Part shown: one piece after another, positions 8,759 to 18,110 of the stretch | Layout of the letters: the number at the start of each line of letters is the position of its first letter | How positions within the stretch are numbered: the first letter of the stretch is position 1 | Notes under the pieces: generated by a model | Seen by the model: the letters and a program-made list of their open reading frames with translations, nothing else | The model's database searches: none | Told to the model about the DNA's origin: nothing | Source of the DNA: Calothrix sp. NIES-3974 | Lineage (GTDB): Bacteria; Cyanobacteriota; Cyanobacteriia; Cyanobacteriales; Nostocaceae | DNA: 64,000 nucleotides | Assembly: GCF_002368395.1 (NCBI RefSeq) | Contig: NZ_AP018254.1 | Span: 620,001 to 684,000, forward strand | Reading direction: 5' to 3' | Program-made: the position numbers and the translations under genes

Positions 8759-8864
8759 TATAGCAATACCGATTTCAGTCGTAAAAAATAGCGTGCTGTT
8801 GACTGATGACAGGTGACTGTCAACTGTCAACCGTTAACAACCCTACATATAATATTTCACAAAT
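8759..8864 (+). repeat. dispersed repeat B, copy 1
   Basis: About 105 bp. Its reverse complement recurs at 24167-24292. Shared words include AAAATAGCGT, GTTGACTGAT and ATTTCACAAAT. The middle contains overlapping inverted GTTGAC/GTCAAC words, so it can fold on itself. It carries no coding potential. AAAATCC-type heptamers occur at 9380-9402, just before the sigma-factor start. Confidence 0.6.
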
Positions 8865-9406
8865 TATTTAGGACTGTGGTAGCAAAGTAAAAATCATAGT
8901 TGTGTTTTTGCCCGTTGATTCATGCTTTAGATATAGAAAACACTCTATCTAATGATACTGTTTTTCTCTTGATTACATATTATACTTAATTATAATTCAC
9001 TGTCACTTATTTTTTATTAAAAATTAAATTTTACGGTTAAAAATCAATTTCCCAATCTAATTTATCCCCAAGTGTGTTTAACCTCTGTTTTGAGTAGCTA
9101 TAGAGCTATAGGTTATAAATTCTGAAGTTCATAACTACTTACTTCCATTGACATGTAAATCGAATATATTATTACTTTCACTCACAGCCAAACAACTATT
9201 TCCTATTTACTGATAGTTATGATGCCAACTTTAAAAAAGAAGGCAACAGATAAAAAAAATGAAACCTCCATATAAGCAGGTTTTCCTGATTCATATACCT
9301 ACATATTTCTGTTAGTTTTCGACAACGCTAAACGTACCCATACTCCGATTTTATCGTGCATAGTACAGTAGTCTGGAGTAATCCAAAATCTAAAATCTAA
9401 AATGGT

Positions 9407-10372
9407 ATGAGTTTATCTACATCACAAACAAAATTTGCAGATACATTAGGAAACTACCTAATTAGAATTGGTCGAATTCCTTTATTAACGCCAGAGCAAG
9501 AAATTAAATACGCTAAACAAGTTCAGCAAATGATGAAGTTGCTGAAAATAGAAGCGGAGTTAACACAAAATTCCACCACTCCACCCTCAACCAATTCTAT
9601 TGCAGCAGCAGCAAACATCACAGTCCCCCAATTACAGGAAATTATCCGTCAAGGAGAAATTGCCAAACGCAAAATGCTGGAAGCCAACCTCCGCTTAGTG
9701 GTTGCGATCGCCAAAAAATATCAAAATCTAAATATAGATATCCTCGACCTCATCCAGGAAGGTAATATCGGTTTACAAAAAGGTATCGAAAAATTCGACC
9801 CAAATATGGGTTATCGATTCTCCACCTACGCTTACTGGTGGATTCGACAAGCAATGACCAGAGCAATTGACCAAAGCAGTCGAACAATTCGTTTACCAAT
9901 CCATATTTGTGGCAAACTCAAAAAAATCAAACATCTACAACGGGAATTTTATCAACAATACGGCAAACCTCCTTCCATCAAGCAACTTGCTGAAGAACTC
10001 GATTTAGAACCAGAACAAATCCAGACTTATCTACGCATGTCTGGTAAACCTGTATCACTAGATGTCCGAATTGGTGATGATGGACAAAGTAATCTACAGG
10101 ATGTGTTGGAAGATACAAATTCTTCCCTGGAGCAACAAATCGATGATAATTCCCTCCAGGAATACATTCAGCAACTACTGAGTGAGTTAACCTCCCAGCA
10201 AAGGGAAGTGTTAACCCTTCGCTATGGTTTGTCTAGCAATCGACAATTAACTCTTACGGAAGTTGCAAAACGGATGAACATCCCCAGTAATAAAGCACGT
10301 CAACTTCAACGTCAAGCGATCGCGCGTTTACGACGCAAAAAGCGTGATATTCGTTTGTTTCTCCAAGCATAG
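9407..10372 (+). CDS. group 2 sigma-70 factor (RpoD/SigA-like, non-essential class)
   Basis: 321 residues, typical for cyanobacterial group 2 factors. Region 1.2 is at about residues 10-40 (LGNYLIRIGRIPLLTPEQE). Region 2 (about 95-165) has LDLIQEGNIGLQKGIEKFD and FSTYAYWWIRQAMTRAI. Region 3 is at about 175-245. Region 4 ends with the helix-turn-helix LTEVAKRMNIPSNKARQLQ. It recognises SigA-type promoters under stress or nutrient shift. I cannot assign SigB, C, D or E from sequence alone. The gene stands alone, with ~1.1 kb of repeat-rich DNA upstream and a good terminator 15 bases downstream. Confidence 0.93.
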   Translation: MSLSTSQTKFADTLGNYLIRIGRIPLLTPEQEIKYAKQVQQMMKLLKIEAELTQNSTTPPSTNSIAAAANITVPQLQEIIRQGEIAKRKMLEANLRLVVAIAKKYQNLNIDILDLIQEGNIGLQKGIEKFDPNMGYRFSTYAYWWIRQAMTRAIDQSSRTIRLPIHICGKLKKIKHLQREFYQQYGKPPSIKQLAEELDLEPEQIQTYLRMSGKPVSLDVRIGDDGQSNLQDVLEDTNSSLEQQIDDNSLQEYIQQLLSELTSQQREVLTLRYGLSSNRQLTLTEVAKRMNIPSNKARQLQRQAIARLRRKKRDIRLFLQA

Positions 10373-10386
10373 TCTGTTTTGATTCG

Positions 10387-10420
10387 TTCATCCCTGATCT
10401 ATGGGGATGAAATTATTTTT
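10387..10420 (+). terminator. intrinsic terminator after the group 2 sigma gene
   Basis: TTCATCCC (10387-10394) pairs perfectly with GGGATGAA (10404-10411) around a 9-nt loop, followed by TTATTTTTATTT. It is placed 15 bases after the stop codon. Confidence 0.75.
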
Positions 10421-10468
10421 ATTTATTTCTAGTTCTGATAAGTTTTCTTCCTTCGGATTAACTTACGG

Positions 10469-10662
10469 CTAGTACAGGTTGGGGGAAATAAACCGAGTAT
10501 TAACCTCGTCACAACTTCATCTAGTGACTATGCTCTACGTGGTTACTCAGTTAGCGAGGGCTACTGTCTTCATTCACGAGGCAGGAGCCTTGTAGATGCT
10601 GCACCCACGCGGAGCATGGTTGCGAGGGAACAGGTAGGCGTATTTATGCCCCGTGGTACTAG
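10469..10662 (+). ncRNA. structured omega-RNA/HEARO-like element, copy A
   Basis: 194-bp unit bounded by CTAGTAC at the left and GTACTAG at the right, with a relative at 54435-54614. It shares AGTACA(A/G)(G)TTGG near the start, GTGACTATGCT, TTCATTCACGAG and GTGGTACTAG at the end, and the same order of hairpins. No TnpB, IscB or transposase gene is adjacent. It resembles the structured RNA ends of IS200/IS605- or IscB-type elements in cyanobacteria, but that assignment is from memory. The remainder of 10663-11061 shows no gene. Confidence 0.5.
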
Positions 10663-11061
10663 TAAGTCTAACCTGTTGCTTCAATAAAATCAAAACGAAA
10701 AATAGTTTCCCCTGTTCCCTCTGTATCTAGCTAGAGATTAACGTGTAGGTAAATAGCTTGATTTTAGACAACTATTTAAACAAAATTTTATTTTTTTCCG
10801 TAGCAGTCGATGAGTATATTATTTGACTTATATCTGTAAATAGGCATGTAAAGATATACATCTGACAGTTTTGATACTTCGTAAGTTTTATCGCAATAAA
10901 ATATACTAATTGATGATACCGGTTTACAGGTGTGAACTACAGCGATATCATGTCTGAACTGACTTATGGGTATTTACATTTATAAATGAGCGAAGTCGAT
11001 ATCAGCAGAATTTGTAATATAGTAAACATCTATTTTTTAAAAGTGATTAATATCAGTTTTC

Positions 11062-11367
11062 TTGGAAGTCAAAAAAACAACTCTTGACTACACTCCAAAT
11101 AGCACATATACACCTCAAAGCTCTCCAGTACAAATACGAAATAACTATATATTTGTGGTGATATTTGTATTGCTAAATATATATTTATTGATATATAATC
11201 ATCAGCGAGTGGTGCAAGGAAATTTACATTATCAGGGAACACCCTATGTAAATACTCGTCCGAACAACTGCTCAAAGTTAGGTCTAGACAATATCATTAC
11301 AAAAATACCCATTTACCTACCACAAAAAAGTGAAGGGAAATATTTTTACGCATTTTCTCGGCAATAA
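11062..11367 (+). CDS. possible small single-pass membrane protein
   Basis: An open frame of 101 residues begins at TTG 11062. It contains one clear hydrophobic helix at about residues 30-47 (IFVVIFVLLNIYLLIY) after a polar N-terminus, and ends in a short polar domain. There is no ATG start, no convincing ribosome site and no family I recognise. Base composition is as AT-rich as the surrounding spacer. It may be a real small protein or a chance frame. Confidence 0.25.
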   Translation: MEVKKTTLDYTPNSTYTPQSSPVQIRNNYIFVVIFVLLNIYLLIYNHQRVVQGNLHYQGTPYVNTRPNNCSKLGLDNIITKIPIYLPQKSEGKYFYAFSRQ

Positions 11368-12081
11368 CTCTGAGTCCAGAGGAAAAAAATATGCCAACTT
11401 GGCAACCACGTAGGAAAAAAATTAGTTATCTATGAATGGGGTGCTAAAGAGATGTAACTTGTCTTTGTCTCAGTGGAATCGCTTTGATTTTTGCAGGTTG
11501 TGACGAATTTATGGTTTTTAGTATTTGGCTGTTTGCAAGTATGTATTTTTTTGTATTCTCCATTATGACTCACGCAATTCGTGATGAGGGAATTAGGTCT
11601 TGAGATTGCTTGCTTAATATTGCGATGACGTACCATATATTGCTAGTGACTTATTCCTGTTGATATCAAGTGTCATTGCCTGTTTTGTGTGATGCTGACC
11701 TCAGCAGGTAAAATCTAACTTAACTTCCAAAACTTCAAACTACTACATTTACTTTGGTGATGGGACTTCGACGGTTTTTTAATCTCAGTCTCCCCAACCT
11801 CTACCTTCTGATGGACGACGAAATTATGGTCTAGGAAGAGGAAGAACAGGATTATTGTCACTCATCTTTGGATTTGATTGAATATAATATGGGTCGTTAG
11901 ACTAGGGTAAATTATTAATTTAAGGGAACGGGGAATAGGGAAAATCGGATGGATACACCGAAGAGTTGTAGCTTACTTTCTGACCACCCCAATAATTCAC
12001 AACGACTACTTACTCAAAATACTCACACATTCAATCATCAAGCAGATATCATATCACTGTAAAAAGCACAGGAGTAAAAAA
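11368..12081. other. gene-free spacer upstream of the EPS island
   Basis: I see no intact gene. Around 11,800-11,880 a short plus-strand frame with a Gly/Arg-rich tail (NYGLGRGRTGLLSLIFGFD, then stop) looks like a decayed coding remnant but cannot be extended upstream. The promoter of the EPS island is probably in this stretch; I could not fix it. Confidence 0.4.
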
Positions 12082-12483
12082 TTGCCACGAAGATGCGATC
12101 GCAACCGTAAGCGTTCTAAACGTCGAGCGATCTTTTGTCCGATTCACGGATGTTATTTAGATAGTGCTTCTCCTAAATATCCTTTGTACACAGACCAACC
12201 CGGAAAATTGCAGCAAAAAGGAGTATCTCGTCGGGATGCATTGATTTTAATTGCAAGTCAAACAGCTATCCCCTTAACCGGTGAATGGCTAGAAGCCTTT
12301 TGGTGCAAACATTGCCAAGATATTAAATGGTATCACGTTCAGAAATATGAGCGAGTTTACAAAGTAACCTTAGCACCCCCGGAATTATGGCAACAAGCAA
12401 TGGGTACAGTTCCCCTTGATGGGAATCCCAGCGTTAGCGAATACACCCGTAAACAGTCCAAAATGTTGACCTTTCGCTCTTGA
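12082..12483 (+). CDS. conserved cyanobacterial hypothetical protein with Cys pairs
   Basis: 133 residues from a TTG start that is supported by AGGAG eight bases upstream. A basic N-terminus (RRCDRNRKRSKRR) is followed by CPIHGC at about residue 19 and by FWCKHCQDIKWYH at about residue 73, so two Cys-rich clusters could form a zinc ribbon. I do not recognise a named family. It lies 59 bases upstream of the Wzc-like gene in the same direction and is probably the first gene of the EPS island. A regulatory nucleic-acid-binding role is only a guess. Confidence 0.7.
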   Translation: MPRRCDRNRKRSKRRAIFCPIHGCYLDSASPKYPLYTDQPGKLQQKGVSRRDALILIASQTAIPLTGEWLEAFWCKHCQDIKWYHVQKYERVYKVTLAPPELWQQAMGTVPLDGNPSVSEYTRKQSKMLTFRS

Positions 12484-12542
12484 TCCACATCGTCTAAAAT
12501 TCATCAATCATCAAATAATCAATAGTTGGGATACTTGCGACA

Positions 12543-14756
12543 ATGGATTCAGTTACATCAACTACAAATGTCGAAGAAATTGATTTGCAAAAATATGTTC
12601 AAGTTCTACAAAGACGTTGGCTTCCCGGATTGGCAATCTTTGGAACCTGTGTGACATTAGCGACAATATACGCTTTTTCCCTACAACCTTCCTATAAAGC
12701 TGAAGGAAATTTATTGATTAAAACCAATAACACCCCCTCCCTCACGGGTTTAGGAGAAGCAATCGGCAAACTGGAATCCCTAACTCGCGACAGTAATCCT
12801 TCGGACACACAAGTAAAAATTATTACTTCCAATCAAGTAATCCAAGAAACCATCCAACGATTAGGTCTGAAAGATAGCGAAGGAAACCCCTTGCAGATAA
12901 AAGCATTCAGGAGCAAGCTCAAGGTTGATAGTGCCAAAGGGACAGACATCATCCAAGTCAGCTATCAAGACAACGACCCAGAGTTGGCAGCCAAAGTTGT
13001 CAATAAACTCATGGAAGTGTACGTACAAAATAATATCAGAGAAAATCGAGCCGAAGCAAGCGCCGCCGGCACATTTCTCGATGACCAACGTCCGAATGCC
13101 GCGAGAATAGTTCAAGCAGCTGAACTAGAGCTACGTCGCTTTAAAGAAGAAAACAAAGTCATTAACCTCCAAGAAGAGGCAACAGCCTCCGTAAATGCGA
13201 TCGCCAGACTCGAAGACCAAATTACCCAAGTCCAAGCCAAACTAGTTGATGCCACTGCGAGGGTAAAAACATTACAAGAGCAAGCCAACATTAATTCCCA
13301 GCAAGCCATCACCTCCAGTTCCCTCAGCCAGATTCCCGGTATTCAAAAAGTACTCAGCCAACTCCAAGAAGTCCAAAGTCAACTTGCTTTACAACAAACC
13401 CGCTTTCACCCAGAACACCCCTCAATTCAGGATTTACAAGCAAGAGTAGCCACTCTGCAAAACCTACTTCAACAGCGCATCAATCAAGTAGATGGCAATC
13501 AACAAATTCAATTAGACAATCTCCAACTCGGTGACTTGCGGCAAAAGCTCATGGAAGACTACGCTCGTGCAGAAGCCGAACGTTCCGGATTAGCCAGACA
13601 ATTAGTCTCCCTGCAAAAACAATGGCTAACCTACAAACAACGAGCCAACATCCTTCCTCGACTAGAACAAAAACAACGGGAACTCGAACGTAAACTCAAA
13701 GCAGCTCAAACCACCTACGAAAACCTTCTCAACAGAGAACAAGAAATTCGTATCGCCGAGAACCAAAACATTGGGAACGCACGGATTGTTTCCTACGCCC
13801 TAGTACCAGATACACCCGCAGGACCAAAGAAAATCCTCATCATTGCCGCAGGTGCGATCGCGGGTTTCCTGTGCGGAGTTATTACTGCGTTTGCTCTTGA
13901 TTTAATTGACAGTTCCCTCAAAACCGTTCAAGAAGCACGGGAGCTATTTCGCTACACCTTACTTGGTGTCATCCCCCAAATTCCCCGCAATAGCAAACGA
14001 AAATCAGAACAACCAGAGCGCAACTTACCGCAAATAGTCGGACGGGACACACCCCAATTCCCCTTCAGCGACGCATATCAAATGCTGCAAGCCAACCTCA
14101 AATTTCTGGCTTCCGACAACGAATTAAAAACCATTGTTGTTAGTAGTTCCGTTTCCGGGGAAGGAAAATCCGAAGTTTCAGCAAACCTAGCAGTCACAGT
14201 AGCCCAACTAGGACGACGGGTACTCCTAATTGATGCAGACATGCGCTGTCCCATTCAACATCACATCTGGGGATTAAACAACACCATCGGTTTATCTAAC
14301 GTTATAGTTAATCAAGTAAATTTAAGCCTAGCTGTGGAAGAAGTCATTCCCAATCTACACCTCTTACCAGCAGGAGTTGTACCACCCAATCCCGTCGCAC
14401 TCCTCGATTCCCAGAGAATGGCAGCCCTAGTAGCATCCTTTGCCCAGGAATATGACCTAGTTATCTTTGATACTCCACCCCTTTCCGGAATGGTAGATGC
14501 AGCCGTATTGAGTAAGTTAGCAGATGGACTGTTATTAGTAGTCCGTCCCGGAGTAGTCAATTGGAACAGCGCCAGTGCTGCAAGGGAATTCTTGACGCAA
14601 TCCGAGCAGAATGTGCTGGGAATGGTGATTAACGGGGTAAACGTGAAGCGGGAACCCGATAGTTATTTTTATTACTCGCGAGAATCAATTGAGTACAATC
14701 ATACCTATCGAAATACATCACTTAATAGTCAATCCAGTCTTGGTCAAAAGAGCTAG
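12543..14756 (+). CDS. wzc: polysaccharide co-polymerase / bacterial tyrosine autokinase (Wzc-like)
   Basis: 737 residues. The N-terminal Wzz domain has a first membrane helix at about residues 30-50, a long periplasmic coiled coil (about 180-410), the Pro-rich PDTPAGPKK motif and a second helix (about 428-450). The cytoplasmic kinase domain follows: Walker A in SGEGKSEVSANLA, Walker A' in VLLIDADMR, Walker B in LVIFDTPP. The C-terminus ends in a tyrosine cluster (YFYYSRESIEY) expected to be autophosphorylated. It controls chain length and export of the surface polysaccharide at the inner membrane. It heads a long co-directional glycan gene set. Confidence 0.93.
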   Translation: MDSVTSTTNVEEIDLQKYVQVLQRRWLPGLAIFGTCVTLATIYAFSLQPSYKAEGNLLIKTNNTPSLTGLGEAIGKLESLTRDSNPSDTQVKIITSNQVIQETIQRLGLKDSEGNPLQIKAFRSKLKVDSAKGTDIIQVSYQDNDPELAAKVVNKLMEVYVQNNIRENRAEASAAGTFLDDQRPNAARIVQAAELELRRFKEENKVINLQEEATASVNAIARLEDQITQVQAKLVDATARVKTLQEQANINSQQAITSSSLSQIPGIQKVLSQLQEVQSQLALQQTRFHPEHPSIQDLQARVATLQNLLQQRINQVDGNQQIQLDNLQLGDLRQKLMEDYARAEAERSGLARQLVSLQKQWLTYKQRANILPRLEQKQRELERKLKAAQTTYENLLNREQEIRIAENQNIGNARIVSYALVPDTPAGPKKILIIAAGAIAGFLCGVITAFALDLIDSSLKTVQEARELFRYTLLGVIPQIPRNSKRKSEQPERNLPQIVGRDTPQFPFSDAYQMLQANLKFLASDNELKTIVVSSSVSGEGKSEVSANLAVTVAQLGRRVLLIDADMRCPIQHHIWGLNNTIGLSNVIVNQVNLSLAVEEVIPNLHLLPAGVVPPNPVALLDSQRMAALVASFAQEYDLVIFDTPPLSGMVDAAVLSKLADGLLLVVRPGVVNWNSASAAREFLTQSEQNVLGMVINGVNVKREPDSYFYYSRESIEYNHTYRNTSLNSQSSLGQKS

Positions 14757-14823
14757 ATTGTGAAACAAAAACGATATTTAAAGTTTAGTTAATTGATTAA
14801 ATATTTAGATTAGATCAAGAATA

Positions 14824-15651
14824 ATGAACACCAAAGAATTAGTTATTGAAGCAGGTCGGACGGAAAGACAGTACTGGAGAGACCTGTGGAAATACCGAGA
14901 ATTATTTTACTTCTTAGCTTGGCGTGACATTCTAGTTCGCTACAAACAAACAGTTATCGGCATGGCATGGGCATTACTACGTCCTTTTTTAACAATGGTA
15001 GTGTTTACCTTTGTATTTAACGGACTAGCGAAGCTACCAACCGAAGGTAATACACCCTATCCGATCCTCGTATATGCAGCAATGCTACCCTGGCAATTCT
15101 TCTCTGGTGCCTTGAGTGAATGTAGCAACAGTCTAATCAACAATAGTAACTTACTTTCTAAAGTATACTTTCCCCGTTTAATTGTACCGACTAGTGCAGT
15201 CATAGTCAGCTTTGTAGACTTTATGATTGCAGGCATGATTTTATTAGGATTAATGGCTTGGTATAACTTTGTACCTGATTGGCGAATTTTAACTTTACCA
15301 CTGTTTATCTTAATCGCCTTTGCCGCATCAATGGGTGTCGGATTATGGCTTGCGGCTTTAAACGTTGAATACCGCGACTTTCGCTACGTCGTTCCGTTTT
15401 TAGTTCAGTTTGGTTTGTATATCTCTCCAGTTGGCTTTAGTAGCAAAGTCGTACCAGAACAATGGCGTTTGTTATATTCTCTCAATCCTATGGTAGGGGT
15501 AATCGACGGTTTTCGTTGGGCTATTTTAGGTGGAGAATCTCAGATATTTTTACCCGGTTTTGCCTTGTCAACTGGGTTAGTGGTAGCACTATTGTGGAGT
15601 GGTATATGGTATTTCCGCAGAATGGAACGGACATTTGCCGACGTAATTTGA
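14824..15651 (+). CDS. wzm: ABC-2 type polysaccharide exporter permease (Wzm)
   Basis: 275 residues with the start typical of O-antigen/capsule permeases (ELFYFLAWRDILVRYKQTVIG) followed by about six hydrophobic segments. It forms the inner-membrane channel through which the lipid-linked glycan is exported. The ATPase partner Wzt begins within 30 bases of its stop, so the two are co-translated. Length is normal. Confidence 0.93.
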   Translation: MNTKELVIEAGRTERQYWRDLWKYRELFYFLAWRDILVRYKQTVIGMAWALLRPFLTMVVFTFVFNGLAKLPTEGNTPYPILVYAAMLPWQFFSGALSECSNSLINNSNLLSKVYFPRLIVPTSAVIVSFVDFMIAGMILLGLMAWYNFVPDWRILTLPLFILIAFAASMGVGLWLAALNVEYRDFRYVVPFLVQFGLYISPVGFSSKVVPEQWRLLYSLNPMVGVIDGFRWAILGGESQIFLPGFALSTGLVVALLWSGIWYFRRMERTFADVI

Positions 15652-15679
15652 AGTTGTGGTTAAAATAGGAGTGAAGTCA

Positions 15680-16981
15680 GTGTCAAATAATATCATTAGA
15701 GTCGAAAATTTAAGTAAAAAATACATTCTAAATCATCAACAAGATGTTAAATCTAAATATAAATCCTTTCGAGAAGTAATTACTAATCAGGCAAAATCAC
15801 TTGCAAATAAACTAAGCTCAACAAGGAATGAATCAAAAGGCACTCTGGAAGAATTTTGGGCATTAAAAGATATTTCATTTGACATTCAGCAAGGTGAGCG
15901 TGTTGGTATTGTCGGTCGTAATGGAGCAGGAAAATCAACATTATTGAAACTTTTAAGTCGCATCACTGAACCTACGAATGGCAGAATTTCAATTAAAGGA
16001 CGAGTAGCTAGTTTACTAGAAGTTGGTACAGGTTTTCACCCTGAATTAACTGGTAGGGAAAATATTTTCCTCAATGGTGCAATTTTGGGAATGAGTAAGG
16101 CAGAAATCAAACGTAAGTTTGATGAAATAGTTGATTTTGCCGAAGTAGAAAAGTTTTTAGATACCCCAGTCAAACGGTATTCTTCAGGGATGTATGTCCG
16201 ACTAGCATTTTCTGTAGCAGCCCATCTCGAACCGGAAATATTAATTGTAGATGAAGTATTAGCAGTTGGTGATGCACAATTTCAAAAAAAATGTTTAGGT
16301 AAAATGCAGGATGTTTCTCAGGATGAGGGACGAACAGTTTTGTTTGTCAGCCATAATATGGATGCAATTCAGAGATTATGTTCTCAATGTATCATGTTAG
16401 AAAAAGGCCGCTTTATTACTCAAGGTAATACAGATAGTATTGTTTTACGCTATCTTTCAACTAATTTATTGAAAGCAGCACCAAGGAAATGGATTGATGT
16501 ATCTCAAGCGAGTAGAATTGGCAGTGGAGAAGCCCGATTTGAGAAAGTTCAATATAGTAGCCTCAATCAATTAGCAGATTTTCAGCCCTATTCCGAAGGA
16601 CCATTGGAATTTTTGATTGATATTGTCTCCGATTCAGCCAGAAGTTTAGGTAGTCTTGGAATTTCCCTGTGTGATAAATTAGGAAACACTTTAGTCAATG
16701 CTGACTCTCTAGCAATTGGTGAAGTGATTAATTTGAATAAAGGTAGTAACATCATCAAAATTAAGATTAATAGTGTATACCTTAACCCTGGGTTTTACAC
16801 AGTTGCCCTATGGCTTGCAGATCCTCTAGGAAATCACATATTTGATTATGTAGAAGCAGCCTTTGAACTAGAAATAATTAACCTCAATGCTGACGGTCTT
16901 GGGATTAGACCTCATGGGGATGGAGTTGTACTTTGTAAATTCGAGCTTTCACAAAAAGTTTTTGAGATAGTTAATGATTAA
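15680..16981 (+). CDS. wzt: polysaccharide ABC transporter ATP-binding protein with Wzt C-terminal domain
   Basis: About 433 residues from GTG 15680, chosen because AGGAG lies eight bases upstream and the protein then starts MSNNIIRVENLSKKY as in homologues; in-frame GTGs exist at 15656 and 15671. The ATPase domain has Walker A GRNGAGKSTLLK, signature YSSGMYVRLAFS and Walker B ILIVDEVLAVGD. The C-terminal ~150 residues form the beta-sandwich that in Wzt proteins recognises the glycan terminus before export. It is the partner of the preceding permease. Confidence 0.93.
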   Translation: MSNNIIRVENLSKKYILNHQQDVKSKYKSFREVITNQAKSLANKLSSTRNESKGTLEEFWALKDISFDIQQGERVGIVGRNGAGKSTLLKLLSRITEPTNGRISIKGRVASLLEVGTGFHPELTGRENIFLNGAILGMSKAEIKRKFDEIVDFAEVEKFLDTPVKRYSSGMYVRLAFSVAAHLEPEILIVDEVLAVGDAQFQKKCLGKMQDVSQDEGRTVLFVSHNMDAIQRLCSQCIMLEKGRFITQGNTDSIVLRYLSTNLLKAAPRKWIDVSQASRIGSGEARFEKVQYSSLNQLADFQPYSEGPLEFLIDIVSDSARSLGSLGISLCDKLGNTLVNADSLAIGEVINLNKGSNIIKIKINSVYLNPGFYTVALWLADPLGNHIFDYVEAAFELEIINLNADGLGIRPHGDGVVLCKFELSQKVFEIVND

Positions 16982-17034
16982 TAACTTAATAACTAATAAT
17001 AAATTAATTAAATAAAATTTTCAGCACTTAATAT

Positions 17035-18075
17035 ATGAATCATCAAGATATTTATCATGTCAAATTAGCACCAATTCCAGATGGAGAAAAACGACCCCTG
17101 TGGTCAGTCATAATTCCTACATATAATTGTGCAAAATACTTGGGAGAAACACTAGCTAGTGTACTTGCTCAAGACCCAGGACCGGATTTTATGCAAATTT
17201 TAGTCGTTGACGACCACTCAACAATAGATAATCCACAAGCTATTGTCGAAGATTTAGGTCAAGGTCGCGTCGAGTTTTACAGGCAACCACAAAATGTTGG
17301 TAATACAAAAAACTATGCAACTGGTTTACTACTTTCTCGAGGCAAGATAATTCATTTACTACACGGTGACGATTGTGTACTAAATGGATTTTACAGCAAG
17401 ATGCAAAAAGCCTTTGAGGAAGCACCGGAAATTGGCGCTGCATTTTGCCGACACATTTTTATGGATGAACATAGCCATTGGTTGCATCTATCGCCTTTAG
17501 AACAACTTGAAAGTGGGATTTTGAATAATTGGTTAGAACGTATTGCAACGATACAAATAATTCAGACACCTTCAATTGCGGTACGACGTGAAGTATATGA
17601 GAGTATAGGTGGATTTGATCAACGCTTACGTTTTACTGAAGACTGGGAAATGTGGACAAGAGTTGCTGCTCATTATCCAATATGGTACGAAGTGGAACCA
17701 TTAGCTTTATACCGTCAAAGACCCGCTTCTCTGACTCAAATTTCCCAAAATAATGCTGATATTATCCGCCAGACATATGAGGCAATTGATATTTTCCAAT
17801 CATACTTACCAGAAGAAATAATTTGTAAGGCAAGAAAAAAGAATGCTATCTATTTTTTAGATAAATCATCATTTTTATTCAAACTTGGAGCCAGAAAATC
17901 TGCAACTTTACAGATATACACCTTGCTAGAGTATTATAACTCTTTTATTTTTAGTATCTTAGTCAATTTAGCTTTATTAAGGGGATATATAGGATTGATT
18001 TTTCAGAAATTACCAAAAATTGCTGAGAATATTTGGGTTGATTCATCACCAAGTAAATATACTGAAAGTAATTAA
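17035..18075 (+). CDS. family 2 glycosyltransferase (tandem paralogue 1)
   Basis: 346 residues with a GT-A fold: WSVIIPTYNCAKYLGETL at about residue 23, an acidic VVDDHS, the HGDD metal-binding motif at about residue 115, and FTEDWEMWTRVA in the acceptor region. A hydrophobic C-terminal segment may tether it to the membrane. It is closely related to the next gene: both start with the same PIP-G-E-x-RPLWSV pattern and keep DPGP, HGDD and NWLERIA. It transfers an unknown sugar onto the EPS repeat unit. Confidence 0.9.
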   Translation: MNHQDIYHVKLAPIPDGEKRPLWSVIIPTYNCAKYLGETLASVLAQDPGPDFMQILVVDDHSTIDNPQAIVEDLGQGRVEFYRQPQNVGNTKNYATGLLLSRGKIIHLLHGDDCVLNGFYSKMQKAFEEAPEIGAAFCRHIFMDEHSHWLHLSPLEQLESGILNNWLERIATIQIIQTPSIAVRREVYESIGGFDQRLRFTEDWEMWTRVAAHYPIWYEVEPLALYRQRPASLTQISQNNADIIRQTYEAIDIFQSYLPEEIICKARKKNAIYFLDKSSFLFKLGARKSATLQIYTLLEYYNSFIFSILVNLALLRGYIGLIFQKLPKIAENIWVDSSPSKYTESN

Positions 18076-18110
18076 AAAAATAATTTAATCAAATCTAGAA
18101 CTCATCGATT

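Noticed and set aside
11430-11636. 68-residue minus-strand frame in the spacer before the EPS island
   Set aside because: Polar, repetitive composition with no ribosome site; likely a chance frame in AT-rich DNA.
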